NCBI GenBank assembly: GCA_047602185.1
Contig: JASGHY010000001.1
Location: 7,440,001 to 7,504,000 of the forward strand
Reading direction: 5' to 3'
DNA length: 64,000 nucleotides
Source: PMP191F sp047602185
Lineage (GTDB): Bacteria > Bacteroidota > Bacteroidia > Chitinophagales > Chitinophagaceae
Below the pieces are notes generated by a model. That model saw nothing but the letters and a program-made list of their open reading frames with translations, did not search any database and was not told where the DNA came from. Each line of letters opens with the position of its first letter. Within the stretch, counting starts at the first letter, position 1. Of the stretch, positions 63,569 to 64,000 are shown one piece after another. A program made the position numbers and the translations under genes.

Positions 63569-64000
63569 ATGATGAAACATATCCTAATAATAACGCTCTT
63601 ATGGTTGCAGGTGCAAGCAATAGTTGCACAATCTGCACAGCCTTCTTTTGCATTTACAGTAGCGATGGAAAACCCTTCGCAGCATCAATACCAGGTTACC
63701 TTCAACTGCAATAATGTACAGAAAGACTGGCTGGACATTAAAATGCCGGTATGGATGCCCGGTTATTACCAGGTGATGGACTATGCAGACAATGTAAGTG
63801 ATTTTACAGTGAAGGATGACAAGGGTGTTGCTATCCAATGGGAAAAAGCAGATAAAAATACCTGGAGGGTGTATAGCAAACAGGCTGCTGCCTTACAGGT
63901 GTCCTATAAGGTAAAGACCACCCGCAGTTTTGTTGCTACCAATTACCTGGATGAAGAAAGAGGGTTTATTGCTCCGCCAGGTGTATTTGTACATGTAGCG
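63569..64000 (+). CDS. M61-family glycyl aminopeptidase-like protein, N-terminal part (runs off window)
   Basis: Open from ATG 63569 to the window end, 144 residues. A signal peptide (1-21, IVA-QSA) is followed by the N-terminal beta-sandwich of M61 peptidases, with the conserved PVWMPGYYQVMDYADNVSDF block. The catalytic HExxH domain would lie beyond the window. It starts immediately after a heptad mosaic (cagtctcat). Confidence 0.82.
   Translation, partial: MMKHILIITLLWLQVQAIVAQSAQPSFAFTVAMENPSQHQYQVTFNCNNVQKDWLDIKMPVWMPGYYQVMDYADNVSDFTVKDDKGVAIQWEKADKNTWRVYSKQAAALQVSYKVKTTRSFVATNYLDEERGFIAPPGVFVHVA

Overview
The window is a 64 kb chromosomal stretch of a Bacteroidota bacterium, most likely a soil- or plant-associated member of the Chitinophagaceae (inference). 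The grounds are a TonB receptor with an N-terminal carboxypeptidase-like domain, a type IX secretion C-terminal domain on a pectate lyase, a sigma factor overlapping an outer-membrane beta-barrel gene, DUF5777/YceI/lipoprotein-cytochrome neighbours, many exported glycosidases and few Shine-Dalgarno sites. No rRNA, confirmed tRNA, insertion sequence, prophage or CRISPR array was seen.

Layout. 1-3.9 kb: end of a proline dehydrogenase, a dienelactone-hydrolase-like protein and a heparinase II/III-type lyase. 3.9-14.4 kb: a two-component system in the order alkaline-phosphatase-fold transferase, response regulator, histidine kinase, with a PepSY-like protein, a YncE-like propeller, a TonB siderophore receptor and two tandem PAP2 phosphatases. 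11-bp direct repeats of one word (TTCAGAATTTC) lie before the transferase, receptor and first PAP2 genes, with a weaker match before the PepSY-like gene, suggesting one regulon. 14.7-25.4 kb: a cupin-like protein, a secreted PL9 pectate lyase, three small oxidoreductases, an FMN reductase, a GH35 beta-galactosidase behind a LacI-type palindrome and a YegP-like protein. 25.6-35 kb: a serine beta-lactamase-fold hydrolase, a KefF-like oxidoreductase with a KefC-like antiporter, several hypothetical proteins and a TlpA-like thioredoxin. 35.4-38.8 kb: a tightly overlapping VWA / PP2C / kinase-HhH operon (TerY-P triad type). 39-48.3 kb: exported GH29, GH3, GH92 and GH2 enzymes, a set suited to N-glycan-like substrates, without SusC/SusD. 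48.7-53.4 kb: sigma factor plus barrel protein, then OB-fold, cytochrome lipoprotein, YceI and DUF5777. 54.3-57 kb: a PepSY membrane protein and a Tat-type phosphoesterase. 57-63.2 kb: a DHDPS-family lyase, alpha-ketoglutarate-semialdehyde-type dehydrogenase, 4-hydroxyproline epimerase-type protein and GH127 beta-L-arabinofuranosidase, which together suggest use of arabinosylated hydroxyproline from plant cell-wall glycoproteins. The window ends inside an M61 peptidase.

The most unusual content is between the genes. About sixteen intergenic gaps hold a recurring polarised mosaic of 100-430 bp. It is built from distinct blocks, and most blocks are four or more degenerate units of exactly 7 or 8 bp. 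The blocks recur in nearly the same order, sometimes inverted as a whole, and touch or even supply stop codons of neighbouring genes. Separate 11-bp-period arrays occur at 21.64 and 53.67 kb. I know of no described family with this architecture and treat it as the main candidate for something new.
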